From: Eriocheir sinensis
Lineage: Eukaryota; Arthropoda; Malacostraca; Decapoda; Varunidae
Reading direction: 5' to 3'
NCBI RefSeq assembly: GCF_024679095.1
Contig: NW_026111751.1
Span: 117,501-181,500 of the forward strand
DNA length: 64,000 nucleotides
The notes below the pieces were generated by a model that saw only the letters and a program-made list of their open reading frames with translations, did no database searches and was not told where the DNA came from. Numbering within the stretch: position 1 is the stretch's first letter; each line of letters starts with the position of its first letter. The translations under genes and the position numbers were made by a program. Below, piece after piece: positions 1-13,760 of this stretch.

Positions 1-598
1 CCTGAGGGACGCCACTAGTGACCGGCGCCCACTCAGAGTTAAATCCGTCAATCACAACTCTTTGTTCTCTGTTGCTCAACCAATTCGCGGTCCATTTGCT
101 TACTTGACCGTCAATGCCTATTTGCTTTAATTTATGAAGTAATTTATGATGTGGGACTTTATCAAACGCTTTCTGGAAATCAAGATAGACTACGTTCAAT
201 GATTTGGTTACGTCATAAACTGAGAAGAGATCGTTATAAAAGGTTAGTAGGTTTGACAATCAGGATCTTTTGTTACGGAAGCCATGTTGTGAATCCCCAA
301 TTAATGATTGACTTTCGAGGTAACTCACAATTTTGTCTTTAATTATGCTCTCGAGTAGCTTACCTACAATTGAAGTTAGCCAAATGGGTCGGTAGTTACC
401 TGGTATTTTTTTATTTCCTTTCTTAAAAATCGGTGTCACGTTAGCCTTTTTCCAATCCGAAGGGACGATGCCTTGTCGCACGGACATATTGAATACGGTA
501 GTGAGGGAGGAGAGTATTTCGCTCTTTGTTTCTTTAAGCAGTATAGGATATACTTTGTCGGGTCCGGGACTTTTATTTATTTTAAGTGAATGGAGAGC
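1..598 (-). pseudogene. Reverse transcriptase, N-terminal part (CR1-A copy 1)
   Basis: The frame encodes the first RT blocks, including SDWKKANVTPIFKKG, NYRPIWLTS (NYRPISLTS in copy 3) and DSQHGFR near 490-260, followed by sequence aligning to the LDFQKAFDKVPHHKL block further left. The catalytic FADD box lies outside the window. Comparison with copies 2 and 3 shows a frame break near 260. The enzyme would copy the element's RNA into DNA at a nicked genomic target. It is clearly a relic. Confidence 0.8.
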
Positions 599-1880
599 TT
601 AAAGGACTTCATCGGTTGTTATTTCAAAATTAGGCAATGCATGCTCCAGATTTACAATAGTACTGGTGTTGGTGGTAGTGGGAGGAAGACTGTTAGTATT
701 AAACACCGAGGAAAAGTAATTGTTTAAGAGGTTTGCAATGTGTTGGCTGTCAGTCACTAGTGCACCATCGCTGTTTGTTAAAGGTCCAATACCACTTTTG
801 ATCGCCTTTCTGTTGTTTATGTAACTGAAGAAAGATTTCGGATTATTTTTACAGTTGGCTGCAATATTTTCTTCATATCTACGCTTTGCTTGACATACTA
901 GTCTTTTTACTCGTCGCCTGGCATCATTATAAAGTCTAATATTTTCGGGCGTGCTTTGTTCTTTCTTTAACCTGTAAAACAATTTTCTCTCATTGACTGA
1001 TTGTAAACCACGGTGGGCTTTTATTAGTGTTAATTCGCTTCTCGCACATGGGGACGAATGTGTTCTGCTGAGTGAGTAAATGATTTTTAAAGCCTAGCCA
1101 GGCTTCCTCTACGTTGCCGTCATCTGATAGTTGTATTTCTGTTAGTTTTTGTCGGATTTCTACGTAGATATCTCTTTTGAAATTGGGCACCTTTACTTTA
1201 TTTTCAGTCACTGATGATTGAGCTCTAATGTCGACGCGCACTAATTTATGATCGCAAGAACCGAGGTGTTCTTCTTCCGTGACATTACTGACTAGGTTAT
1301 CTTGGGTCGTTATAACAAGGTCGAATATATTATTTTGTCGAGCTGGCTCAGAAACCATTTGGCTTAGATAATTTTCTTCTAGAAATTCGATCATTCTATG
1401 TGACTCGCCTTCTGTACCTGACAGTGTCGCCCAGTCGATATGGGGGAGGTTAAAGTCTCCTAATATCAGTGAGTCGTTGTTATTAAGTGACTGCCTTAAG
1501 ACGCTGTACATTTCAAGGTCGTCATCGAGTGATTGCCCGGGAGGCCTGTAGGTGACAGATATATTTAAATTGACTTTTGCAATGTTTACTCGCACGCACA
1601 AATGTTCAACGTTACTGTTTCTTGGTGTTTTGTCATTGGATTGCAAATAGCTTTTGACATAAAGGGCGACGCCACCGCCTCTACGGTTTACACGATCTTT
1701 GTTGATGAGTCTGTAGCCTTCTATATTGTATTCGGAACTTAAATCAGTATTTGTGGTGTCGATAAATGTCTCGGTTATAGCAATTATGTCAAAATTTTCT
1801 GTTAGAGCAAGACATCTCAGTTCATCAAATGTGTTTCTTATGCTACGTGCATTGAAACTAAGGACTTTTAAGTTACTAAA
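599..1880 (-). pseudogene. ORF2 endonuclease and linker (CR1-A copy 1)
   Basis: The endonuclease/exonuclease/phosphatase domain starts near 1880 (FNARSIRN-like, then AITETFIDT). It continues through RRGGGVALYVKS, VTYRPPG, the catalytic LILGDFNLPHIDW block (about 1465-1430) and SCDHKLVRVDI (about 1250), equivalent to the SDH motif. This domain nicks target DNA to prime reverse transcription. The linker (982-599) carries basic ARRRVKRLVCQAKRRYEEN. Two lesions are visible: a deletion of about 14 nt near 1000 relative to copy 2 (frameshift), and an AAA to TAA nonsense change at about 599 where copies 2 and 3 read lysine. Confidence 0.85.
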
Positions 1881-1964
1881 GTCTTGGTAATAGAGGTGGT
1901 GGTCCTTGCGGGATCACGGTTACGGGTTTGTTGCGGTGCACGGCGTCTATTTACACGGGCGGGG

Positions 1965-2166
1965 TGGAGGGACGTGGCTGAGACTCGTTTTTTGATCGGA
2001 TGTCACGTACTGCGTCGTTGAGGAGCCTTCCGAATCTGGCTGCCACGATGGGAGACAGGTGCAATCCGTCCCTGTGGAAGAGCTCACTTTGTCCATAGAA
2101 ATTGTCCCAGGCGTTGAAGAAGTCCATGTCAAGCTCTCTGCAAAGAGTCTGTAAGCGGAGAGAGAG
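1965..2166 (-). pseudogene. LINE ORF1 C-terminus with SGNH-hydrolase-like motif
   Basis: Reading leftward from 2166 gives an open peptide containing MDFFNAWDNFYG, RDGLHLS (about 2070-2056) and AARFGRLLNDAV. The D-x-x-H arrangement followed by a small-residue helix matches the last catalytic block of SGNH/GDSL esterases, which many CR1-clade ORF1 proteins carry. Only the last 65 or so residues remain. Copy 2 keeps just the final residues before a GA microsatellite. Confidence 0.65.
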
Positions 2167-2263
2167 GGGGGGGGGATTGACCTCCTTTCTCCGCCTGGAT
2201 TAAGGGCCAAGCCTTTGCTTACACTTCCTGATCAGGCTCGCGTAGGCGAGTTTTTTCCAGGTG

Positions 2264-2268
2264 ACACA

Positions 2269-2300
<32 letters not shown>

Positions 2301-2306
2301 CCCACG

Positions 2307-2386
<80 letters not shown>
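2264..2386. repeat. (CGCA)n/(CA)n microsatellite
   Basis: A CGCA-type tetranucleotide tract (about 2264-2312) passes into a pure CA tract to 2386. The open frames here on both strands (Thr-His or Cys-Val repeats) are artefacts of the repeat. Confidence 0.97.
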
Positions 2387-5340
<2,954 letters not shown>

Positions 5341-5556
5341 GAAAAAAATCGGGAGAGTCATAAAAAGGTTCATATAGACAGACAAACAAATTCAGACAGA
5401 CAAACTGGACGACTGACCGACGGATTGCTTGACTAAGAGACTAACGAAGCAACGAACAGAGACACGAAAATGTTTTAAAACGAAGCAGAAAAAATTAAAC
5501 GAATTGAAAAATACCTGAAAGAAAGAGATGAGTGATTGATGACTACCAAAGTGACA

Positions 5557-5557
<1 letters not shown>

Positions 5558-5604
<47 letters not shown>

Positions 5605-5905
5605 TACAAAAAGAAAGAGCAAGTGATACAGAAAACTGGATCTGGCTTTCCTCTCTTATCCTCCTCCTCCCTTCCTTCCTTCTCTCTCCTTCCTTCCTTC
5701 CTTCCTTCCTTCCTTCCTTCCTTCCTTTCTTCCTCTCTCCCCTCCTTCCTTCCTTCCTTCCTTCCTTCCTTTCTTCCTCTCTTCCTTCCTTCCTTCCTTC
5801 CTTTCTTTCTTCCTCTCTCCCTTCCTTCCTTCCATCCTTCCTTCCTTCCTTTCTTCCTCTCTCCCTTCCTTCCTTCCTTTCTTCTTCTCTCCTTTCCTTC
5901 CGGCG
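5558..5905. repeat. (CA)n tract, then (CCTT)n tetranucleotide cluster
   Basis: Pure CA at 5558-5601. About 70 bp later CTTC/CCTT blocks run from 5665 to 5905, interrupted by short CTCTC pieces, so the cluster is a compound tetranucleotide repeat. Confidence 0.95.
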
Positions 5906-6021
5906 TCAGGAAGAAACAAATAGCTCGTGGAACAAATCTTGGCCTATTTCGTAAACACCTCACACTTCCTCTTTGCTCTCTTTCCTCAGCCTTAACCCTC
6001 TGTCTCACTCTCCCCCCTCCC

Positions 6022-6075
<54 letters not shown>

Positions 6076-7690
6076 ACCCTCGTCTGTTTCCTTGTCTTTT
6101 TTCTTTCCTTAATCTCTTTACTTACTTTCTCTTGCTCATTTTCTCCTTTCTCCGAATTTTTTTTATATTCTTCTTCCCACTGTGTCTTTCTCCCCCCCCC
6201 CCCTTTTTCTCCTTCTCACTCTTGTTTATTCGTTTCCATTTTTCCAGATTTTTCTTTCCTTGTAAACTTTTTTATCTTCTCTTTTGCCACTACATTCACG
6301 TTTGCTTATTTTTGTTTTTTTTCTCTCCAGTTTTCTGCAACACTTTCACTTCCATTGCGTCGTTTTCTCTCGTGTCTTGGCATTCTGTGTGTCTTCTGTT
6401 TATATATATTTTATTTGTTTTCTTTCTTTTTCCCTTTTTTCTCCTTGTTTCTCTTCCTGTGTCTCCATTTGTCTTTGTCTCTTCTCTCCTTTCTCTTCTT
6501 TATAAATCGTTTCGTTAATTTGTCTCTTCAACAGTTCGTAATTTATCTTCCGGCAGCCTCTTTATCTCCTAGTTTTCTTTTCTCCTTTCTTTGCTTCTCG
6601 TTGTCTTCTTTCCTCTTATTTCTCCTTCTTTGAATTTGCCTATTTCCTCTCTGCTTTTCTATTCCTGTCTTACATTTTTTTATTTTCCTTTTATATATTA
6701 TTTAATTCCTTTATTTCTTCTTTTCCTTTACTTTTGCGAGTTTGCTATTGTTTTTTTTTGTTCTTTTCTATTTCCTTGTTTTTTTTTTTATAATTTAGCT
6801 CTTTCTTATATTCTCCCTTTTTTCCTCCATATCTCCTTGCCGCCATATCTTTTCCATCCATCCTTTCCTGTTTCCCTTCTCACCTTTTCTTTCATCCTAC
6901 TCCACTACTCACCATCCCTCCCATCTCTTCCTTCCATAATCCTTCCCTATATTTTGTTCTGTTTTCTGTTTCATTTTTCAATCCTCTCCTACCTCCTGCC
7001 TGCTCCCTTTCCCTCACCTCTCTATCTCCCCTTTCTTCTCCCTCTATAATTCCTTCTAACTTTCCCTCTCCCTTCCCTCCTCCTCCTCCTCTATTTTTCT
7101 CCATATATACCTTTCCCTCCCCGTCTTCCTCTCCCTCACACTCCATCCCCTTACTTTCTCCCTCCCCAGCATCCACTCTTTCTATCTCCACCTCTCCCCT
7201 TCCTCGCTGCTGCTCTCTCCTCCTCCCCATCTCAACACACTCTCCCTCCATTCTTTCCCCTCCCTTCCCCTCTCTCTTATTACTCGCACACTCCATCCTC
7301 TTCCTCCTCTTACTCTCCCTCCACATCTTTTACTCTGTCTTCCTTCGCATCACTCCCTTGCTTCTCCTTTTGCTCTCTCTTCCTCCACATCTTCAACACT
7401 TCCTGCCTCACCCTTTCCACCTATCCCTTTCCACCTCTCCCCTTCCCTCTGCCCTTCTCCCCCCTTCCTCTTCCTCCTTCTCCTCTCCCTCTCATCTCTT
7501 TCCGCATCTTTTACTCTTTCTACTTCCGCATCACTCTCTTCCTCCTCCTCCTTGCTCTGTCTTCCTCTTCGTCTTCAACACTTTCTGCCTCACCCTCTTC
7601 CGCTCTCTCCTCCTCTCCCTTCCTCCCTTTCCCTTCCTCCTCCCTCGCCCTTATTCCTCCCTCAACCCCCACCACCATCTCCCTGCATGA
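5906..7690. other. Long polypyrimidine tract, no gene
   Basis: Almost entirely C and T on the + strand, with a pure CT tract at 6023-6073. The only consequence is long Leu/Ser/Phe/Pro frames on + and Arg/Glu/Gly frames on -. No conserved motif is present. Confidence 0.75.
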
Positions 7691-8126
7691 ATGGCAAGGC
7701 AAGATTCAGTGCAGGCCGCGGCCCAAGCCAGATACCAAGTGCTGGAAGTCGACGTTTGGGCCGCCATTACTGTTGCCTCTCTGCAGATCAAGGGTTTGGG
7801 AGAGAAAAAATATATATGTGTGATCTTTTGCATATGGAATACCCACCTCCCCGCCCTCTCACTGACCAAAGAAAAGAGACTGAAATGTGTACGTGTGTCC
7901 GTTTATGTTACCTCTTTCTCCATCTCTTCCACCAATCATTTCCTTAGAAGAAAAAAAAATCATGTATGTGACTCTTTGTATGTGTAGCACCCACCCCAAC
8001 CCCTCTCCCTCTCACTGCCTGAAAGAAAATATAGACTCGTTAATGTCTATGTATGGAGTGACCGTCCCCTGCCACCACCCGAAAAAGAGAAAGGAAAAAG
8101 TTGGAAACTAATGAGATAAGTGCTTT
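7691..8126. other. Unassigned, locally GC-richer sequence
   Basis: 7691-7800 is compositionally different from the surrounding pyrimidine tract and opens a short + frame (MARQDSVQAAAQARY...) that I do not recognise. Two imperfect copies of an ATGTGTGAYYYTTTG-like motif occur near 7815 and 7960. Nothing else is supportable. Confidence 0.35.
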
Positions 8127-8998
8127 TTTTTACAGCAAAGGAGACAATTCAAGGGCATAAAAAAGGAAACAATAATAAAAAAAAGCCCGTTACTCACTGC
8201 TCTTAAAAAGAGTCCAGAGGAGTGGCCGAAAGATAGATCAATTTCGGGAGGAGAGGTGTCCTGATACCCTCCTCTTGAAAGAGTTCAAGTCGTAAGCAGG
8301 AGGAAATACAGATGAAGGAAGATTGTTCCAGAGTTTACCAGCGTGAGGGATGAAAGAGTGAAAATGCTGGTTAACTCGTGCGTAAGGGATTTGGACAGTA
8401 AAGGGATGAGCTTGAGTAGAACGTCGTGTGCGGCGAGGCCGCGGGAGGGGGGAAGCCATGCAGTTTGCAAGTTCAGGAGAGCAGTCAGCGTGAAAATATC
8501 GATAGAACATAGAAAAGAGGCAATATGGCGGTGGAATTTAATAGGTAGGAGAGTATCAGTAAGAGGAGTTGAATTGATGAGACGAAGAGCCTTAGACTCC
8601 ACTCTGTCCAAGAGAGCTGTGTGAGTGGAGCCCCCACACACGTGAGATGCATTTTCCATACGAGTGTGGACAAGGCCCCTGTATATGGATAGCAACTGTG
8701 CGGGGGAGAAGAACTGGCGGAGACGATACAGAACGCCCAACCTCGAAGAAGCTGATTTAGTGAGAGAGGAGATGTAAAGTTTCCAGTTAAGATTCTGAGT
8801 TGGATAGACCGAGGATGTTTAGTGTTGAAGAAGGTGACAGCTGAGTGTTGTCGAAGAATAGGGGATAGATGTTTGGATGATTGTGTCGAGTTGATAAATG
8901 GAGAAACTGGGTTTTTGAGGCATTGAAGGACACAAGGTTCCTTTTACCCCAATCGGAAATGATAGCAAGGTCTGAGGTTAAGCGTTCTGCAGCCTCCA
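8127..8998 (-). pseudogene. LINE-E reverse transcriptase, C-terminal region
   Basis: Two overlapping frames give the post-catalytic part: VLYRLRQFFSPAQLLSIYRG, RVESKALRLINS, then after a frameshift near 8400-8500 RRTRRSTQAHPF and KLWNNLPSSVFPP...SFKRRV, the usual C-terminal block of such LINEs. It is followed by a short 3' untranslated region. It is separated from its own catalytic core by the hAT insertion. Confidence 0.8.
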
Positions 8999-9006
8999 GT
9001 CAGGAG
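8999..9006. repeat. Target-site duplication, left copy (GTCAGGAG)
   Basis: The 8-bp sequence GTCAGGAG immediately precedes the hAT terminus CAAGG and is repeated exactly after the right terminus at 13086-13093. Eight base pairs is the hallmark of hAT insertion. Confidence 0.95.
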
Positions 9007-9170
9007 CAAGGGTGGCAGTACGGTACGGTACGTAATAAATATCGTAATTCCGCATGCTTAAAAATACCGTACCGTAAATTTGTACCGTTACCAAAAAAAC
9101 GTACCGTACTAGTATGAAAAAATAAAATTTCGTACCGTAATTTCGTACCCAATATCGTACCAATGCGATA
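9007..9170. repeat. hAT left terminal and subterminal repeats
   Basis: The short terminal inverted repeat is followed by a cluster of TACCGTACCGTA and TTTCGTACCGTAA-like motifs in both orientations. hAT transposases are known to bind multiple short subterminal repeats (Ac is the classic case), so these are inferred transposase-binding sites. Confidence 0.8.
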
Positions 9171-9363
9171 AGCTGCCTACATCTCTAAAATTAACCAATT
9201 TTATGAAGTACTTGTGGAAACACTTCCTTATTGATGAGACTGAAGATTAAGTTCATATAACTGTTTTTAGTTTTCTTATTAATGAATATACCTTTTATAG
9301 TACGTATATTTATCACTAAATATAATAGGTATTAGAACTGGAACTTTTTACTGTTAGTGAAAA

Positions 9364-10028
9364 GTTCCAGTTCTAATAGGTGCGGTAGTATGAACTTACA
9401 TAATATGTCTTAGAATCAACTAAAGATTATCTTGGGCCTACTATTTAATTTTATAGGAAGAGGAATGTATATCATCTAAACAAAAATATTACATTTCACA
9501 TGATGTAGAAAACTTAAACCTCATTTGTTTGTGGTTTTAAATTAAAAATAATTTGACATGCGTTAAACTTATCCTTTGATTATTTATTAAGGGCCCACTG
9601 AAACATTTTACATACAAGAGAAAGTGTTTATTCCAAAGTAATGATAAGAATCACGAAAATGAAAAAAAAAAAAAATAGCTTGTTGGCTGTTGCGTTCCAG
9701 TTCTAATAGGTGCGGCAGTATGAACTTACATAATATGTCTTAGAATCAACTAAAGATTATCTTGGACCTACTATTTAATTTTATAGGAAGAGGAATGTAT
9801 ATCATATAAACAAAAATATTACATTTCACATGATGTAGAAAACTTAAACCTCATTTGTTTGTGGTTTTAAATGAAAAATAACTTGACATGCGTAAAACTT
9901 ATCCTTTGATTATTTATTAAGGGCTCACTGAAACATTTTACATACAAGAGAAAGTGTTTCTTCCAAACTGATGATAAGAAACACGAAAATGAAACAAAAA
10001 AATAATAAAGTAGCTTGTTGGCTGTTGC
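9364..10028. repeat. 330-bp tandem duplication inside the hAT element
   Basis: Two units, 9364-9693 and 9694-about 10028, share nearly all positions, starting at GTTCCAGTTCTAATAGGTGC and ending near TAGCTTGTTGGCTGTTGCG. They lie in the 3' non-coding part of the transposon. Just before unit 1 an inverted copy of the first 18 or so bases (9331-9350) can form a hairpin with it. Confidence 0.92.
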
Positions 10029-10087
10029 GTGCTGCCTGGCATTGCATGGTCAGTGGTCACCGAATATGCCATCAGTGTAGCAACTTC

Positions 10088-12045
10088 TTAAGTGTTGCAC
10101 CGTAAAAACATAATAGATTCAATTATATCTTCTTTCAGCCCTAGCCTCAGTTCATCTAGGATATACCTTAAACCTGAAAAGGTACGCTCTACACTGACTT
10201 GGGTGACAGGAAGAGCCAATGCCACTTCTGCAAGTCTCTTTAGATCCTGATGTGGATGGCATTGCCACCACCTGAAAATATCTTCATTTCTGTCCACCCG
10301 CTTACAGTTGTCAAAGTTGTTTACTGCTTGCCTAATGCCATCCATATCAGTCCTATCTCGCTCACCACACTCTTCATTGTTCTTGTCACTTGCAATCAGA
10401 AGCTGATCAATCACATCCATTGTTGTACTTTCGTCTTCACGCAGACAGTGTTCTTTGTTGTCAGTCTCTTCCATTTCCTTGCTCTTGATGGTTTCTTTCT
10501 CAGTTTCCAACATTAACATTCTCTTCCACAATTCATATAGATGTTGTTGAGCTACTATCTTCTGTGGTTGCCTAAGAAGACACTGAAATCTGGGATCTAA
10601 GTATACAGCAGAAAGAAGTGCTCCATTATTAAGGAGTGCCTCCTCTCTCTTCTCCATAGCTTGAAGTACAGCAAGTGAAGTGACTGTTGCTTCCTTGGAG
10701 AGAAGAACCTTGCACTTCATCCATTCCCCCAAGAATTGCCCAGCAACGAGATTTCTGAGTTGCAGAGTCTTTGTTGTTTCATAGATAGGCTTAAGACTGT
10801 GTAGCAAATCCATAATAATTTCCCATTCGTTTTCTAGCAGAAGGAGCGACTCATTAGCCAAAGCTATTTGATCCGAAAATGATTTGCCAGCAACCACACT
10901 CTCTAGCATATCGTATGTGGATCCCCAACGAGTATCACGGTCTAATTTCGGCAAAGCTTTTCTGTTCTGTTTGAAGATTAGGCGCATGTTTTGTGTGTGA
11001 GTCTTGTTTACGACTTTACGCACTGCCCCTAGAACTCTCTTTATTTGAGTATTAGAGCTGATGACATCATGCACACTCAGTTGAAGTGTGTGAACTGCAC
11101 ACCTTACAGAAATCACACCGTCTGTTGCAGTTTTTATTCCACTTAGAGTCTCATTTAATTCACTCACCCTACTTATCTCTTCCTCACTCAAGTTATCCAC
11201 TTCATCATCATACTCATCACTTCCATAGCTCTCTTCAGTATCCTCAGGTGTTTGTTTTGTATTTTCTCGCATGATCTTTGCTGCCTTTATTACATTTGAG
11301 CCATTGTCGGTCGTTAAGGTATATATTTGCTGTTCTTCTATCCCTAGTTTTTGCAATGAAGAAAGCAACATTGCATGGATTTCTCTACCAGTTGCTCGTT
11401 CGGTCATCTCCTTCACGGTAGCAGTAATAACTCTCAAGTTTCCATTGACGACGGCTTGGAAATAACACCTATGAAGTGGCGTCCGCGTCGTGTACATAGA
11501 TCTGTTTTCACACAAACCATGCGCTGACTAAACTCAGCTCTCAGGTCAATCATTTTTTCCTGTGCGGCTTTCATTGTTAGCGATCGCACTGCTTTCCGAT
11601 TCAGTGAGATACCTAACTTACATATAATTGGAGCAATCATTTTGGAGATCCCAGACTTTTCGAAGACAGACAAGGGCAGCCCATTCACTGTTACAGCTTC
11701 AACAGCTAAATCCTGGATATCCTCTTTGCTAACATTTATCTCAACATTATGTAGTTTGGGTGTCTTTGAACTTGAAGAGGATTCTCCAACTGTACTGAAA
11801 AAATTAGTTATGTGCCCAGACTCTTCAAGCTTTCTTTTCTTTGCTTGCTTTTCTTGTGCTTCATCAATTGCCATGTTGTATTCTTCCAAATGTTTCCTTT
11901 TCAGGTGATCAATAAGAGGTTTTGCATGAAGGCCAGTTCCTGATTTTGGTGCATATGTGTATTCACATCCATCAAGCTTGCATGCAGCTGTTTTTTTGGT
12001 GTAGGTAAAATACTGGTTACCTATGAATTCTCGATGGCGACCCAT
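10088..12045 (-). pseudogene. hAT transposase (BED finger, one frameshift)
   Basis: Cut-and-paste transposase in two overlapping frames. Frame one (12045-11434) starts MGRHREFIGNQYF and has a BED-like finger (CKLDGC near residue 23, paired with HLKRKH near 51), then a linker and the first catalytic Asp in VKTDLCTRRGRHFIGV. Frame two (11515-10088) carries TLTTDNGSNV with the second Asp, CAVHTLQLSVHD, RWGSTYDML, and the C-terminal block LALPVTQVSVERTFSGL, the hAT dimerisation signature. The proteins align only by shifting frame near 11460, so one small indel disables an otherwise complete gene of about 650 residues. The start is the first Met before the finger. Confidence 0.92.
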
Positions 12046-12924
12046 GTTCTGGAAATCCTGTAAAGATAATGACTATTGCGCTAACTCTTGGGAGGATAAA
12101 CAAGTTAAGTCTATCCAATTTTCCAATTTTCTTTATCGGAGGGACTATAGCTTATTTGTTAGTTAGAAATAATCCATTCGCACGAAATATAAAAGCTATA
12201 GAGAGTTACTGATGGAGACATTTTTTACCCTAAGTCAGTAACAGATAATTTCAGCTGTATACAGATGTCTGATGTTTGGTAACCAAAATAAAATAAATGA
12301 CAAGATTATTGAGGTCATGTACAGTGGCAGATGTATTTCCATATAGGGTGATCGTGACACACAGATTATATATAAAAAAAATATTTATATGTCCATTGTT
12401 TGCATATACTCTTTATGAAAGTGTTACTGGTTACTTGGAATCAGAATGTGCTTCGTATTCTTTCTATTAATTATATAAAACTCACCGCTACAGAAAAGCC
12501 ACTAAATGTTTACCTAAATTAAGCATGAAACCAGTCTATTTATGGAAACTATTAACCACGACTGTACTTGACCAGTTAGTATATATTTTTACCAACCTAC
12601 CGAATATGTCAACTGGCAGCAATCAGAGTGATGGGCGTCAACACCGCTTGCCGGCTGCTGCCTGCTGTCAAGTGAGCTGCCTGTAGCAGCTATAGGGCTC
12701 CCCGGCGCAGTTACTGACTCACTGCGTCACTGGTACTGGACACGAACTGAACGCGTTAGCGACGGGCCGAGGCCCGAAGGCCAACAGACGAGTTGCCGTC
12801 TAGTACCTCTCTCTCTCTCTCTCTCTCGTAAATAAAACTATTTTGTGTCGCAATCGTCCGGATATTCATATTAGTCTATTCTGAACAGAGGCAGTGGAAT
12901 ACATATTAGAATTTTAATAAAGTA
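12046..12924 (-). other. hAT 5' non-coding region
   Basis: AT-rich between 12050 and 12600, then a GC-richer segment (12600-12800) and a short CT tract (12808-12829). It presumably contains the transposase promoter. No TATA element can be singled out. Confidence 0.5.
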
Positions 12925-13085
12925 TGAAAAGGGTACGGAAAAGGTACGGAAAAAATAACGTAATTTCGTACCGTACCGTACTTGACAAAAAATACCGTAC
13001 CGTAATTTCGTACCGTACTTTTACCTTAAAAAATACCATACCGTACCGTAATTCCGTACCATACCATACCGTACTGCCATCCTTG
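12925..13085. repeat. hAT right subterminal and terminal repeats
   Basis: A mirror of the left end: at least eight TACCGTA/GTACGGAA-type motifs in 150 bp, ending GTACTGCCATCCTTG, the inverse of the left terminus with a few mismatches. Confidence 0.85.
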
Positions 13086-13093
13086 GTCAGGAG
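13086..13093. repeat. Target-site duplication, right copy (GTCAGGAG)
   Basis: Exact copy of 8999-9006 on the far side of the hAT element. Joining the flanks restores a continuous LINE-E sequence. Confidence 0.95.
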
Positions 13094-13760
13094 TCATGTA
13101 CTTCCTCTTGAGAGGGTCTTCTGTTGAAAGAAGTTGAATAATGCAGAGTGGAGTCATCAGCGTATAAGTGGATAAGACAGTTTGTTATGGAATGAAGATC
13201 ATTGATGAATAACAGGAAGAGAGTGGGTGATAGGACAGAGCCCTGTGGAACACCACTGTTGATAGGTCAGGGAAAGAACAGTGACCGTCTACCACCGCAG
13301 AGATAGAACCGCCGGAAAGGGAATTGGAGATAAAGGAACAGAGAGAGGGATAGAATCCTAAAGAGGGTAGTTTAGAAATCAAAGACTTGTGCCAGACTCT
13401 ATCGAAGGCTTTCGATATGTCTAACGCAACTGAGAAAGTTTCACTGAAACGGCTAAGAGAGGATGACCAAGAGTCAGTTAAAGGATCAAGAAGATGGACA
13501 GTAGAACACCCCTTGTGGAACCCATACTGGGGATCAGATAGAAGGTCAGAAGTGGAAAGGTGTTTTTGAATCTTCCGGTTAAGGATTGATTCAAAAGTTT
13601 GAGGGATTGGAACGGTCAACTATCACATATTTTCAGACTCTAGAGATATTTAACTTACCAAATATCACTATGAGCATTATTCCCCTCATATGGTACCGAT
13701 CAACCCTAATGGGTTACCGACTAATAGGACGGTAGTTTGAGGGTTTGGAACGGTCACCCT
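13094..13760 (-). pseudogene. LINE-E reverse transcriptase core
   Basis: Frames give ESILNRKIQKHL, DPQYGFHKGCST, ALDISKAFDRVWHK and, after a shift, VPQGSVLSP-like sequence and the catalytic YADD at 13164-13153. Between the NYRPIS block (about 13730) and the FESILN block (about 13600) sit about 115 bp that do not fit the protein. They are flanked by two near-identical 24-bp copies of GTTTGAGGG..TGGAACGGTCA (13598 and 13735), which indicates a local insertion or duplication. Confidence 0.82.

Larger units (their letters stand above)
1..2170 (-). mobile_element. CR1-like LINE, family A, copy 1 (cut by window edge)
   Basis: A degraded non-LTR retrotransposon read right to left: end of an ORF1 with an SGNH/GDSL-type esterase motif (about 2166-1965), an ORF2 apurinic-type endonuclease (about 1880-1210), a linker, and the first part of the reverse transcriptase, which runs off the left edge inside the conserved SGVPQGSVLGP block. 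The esterase ORF1 is typical of the CR1 clade, hence the assignment. The same family recurs at 17995-21020 and 37174-38733 with high nucleotide identity. The 5' end fades into a short GA then G tract at about 2160-2175. Confidence 0.85.
9007..13085 (-). mobile_element. hAT-superfamily DNA transposon, 4,079 bp
   Basis: The element begins CAAGGGTGGCAGTACGG and ends in the imperfect inverse (CCATCCTTG). It is flanked by a perfect 8-bp duplication, has subterminal GTACCGTA-type repeats at both ends, and carries one minus-strand transposase gene (12045-10088) with BED finger, RNase-H-like core and hAT dimerisation domain. One frameshift breaks the gene. It inserted into LINE-E and is therefore younger than that copy. 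The exact duplication and near-open gene suggest a fairly recent insertion. Confidence 0.95.

Noticed and set aside
7691..7987. 98-codon frame starting MARQDSVQAAAQARY
   Set aside because: Only the first 35 or so codons look non-random, there is no known family or splice signal, and overlapping frames are similar in length.
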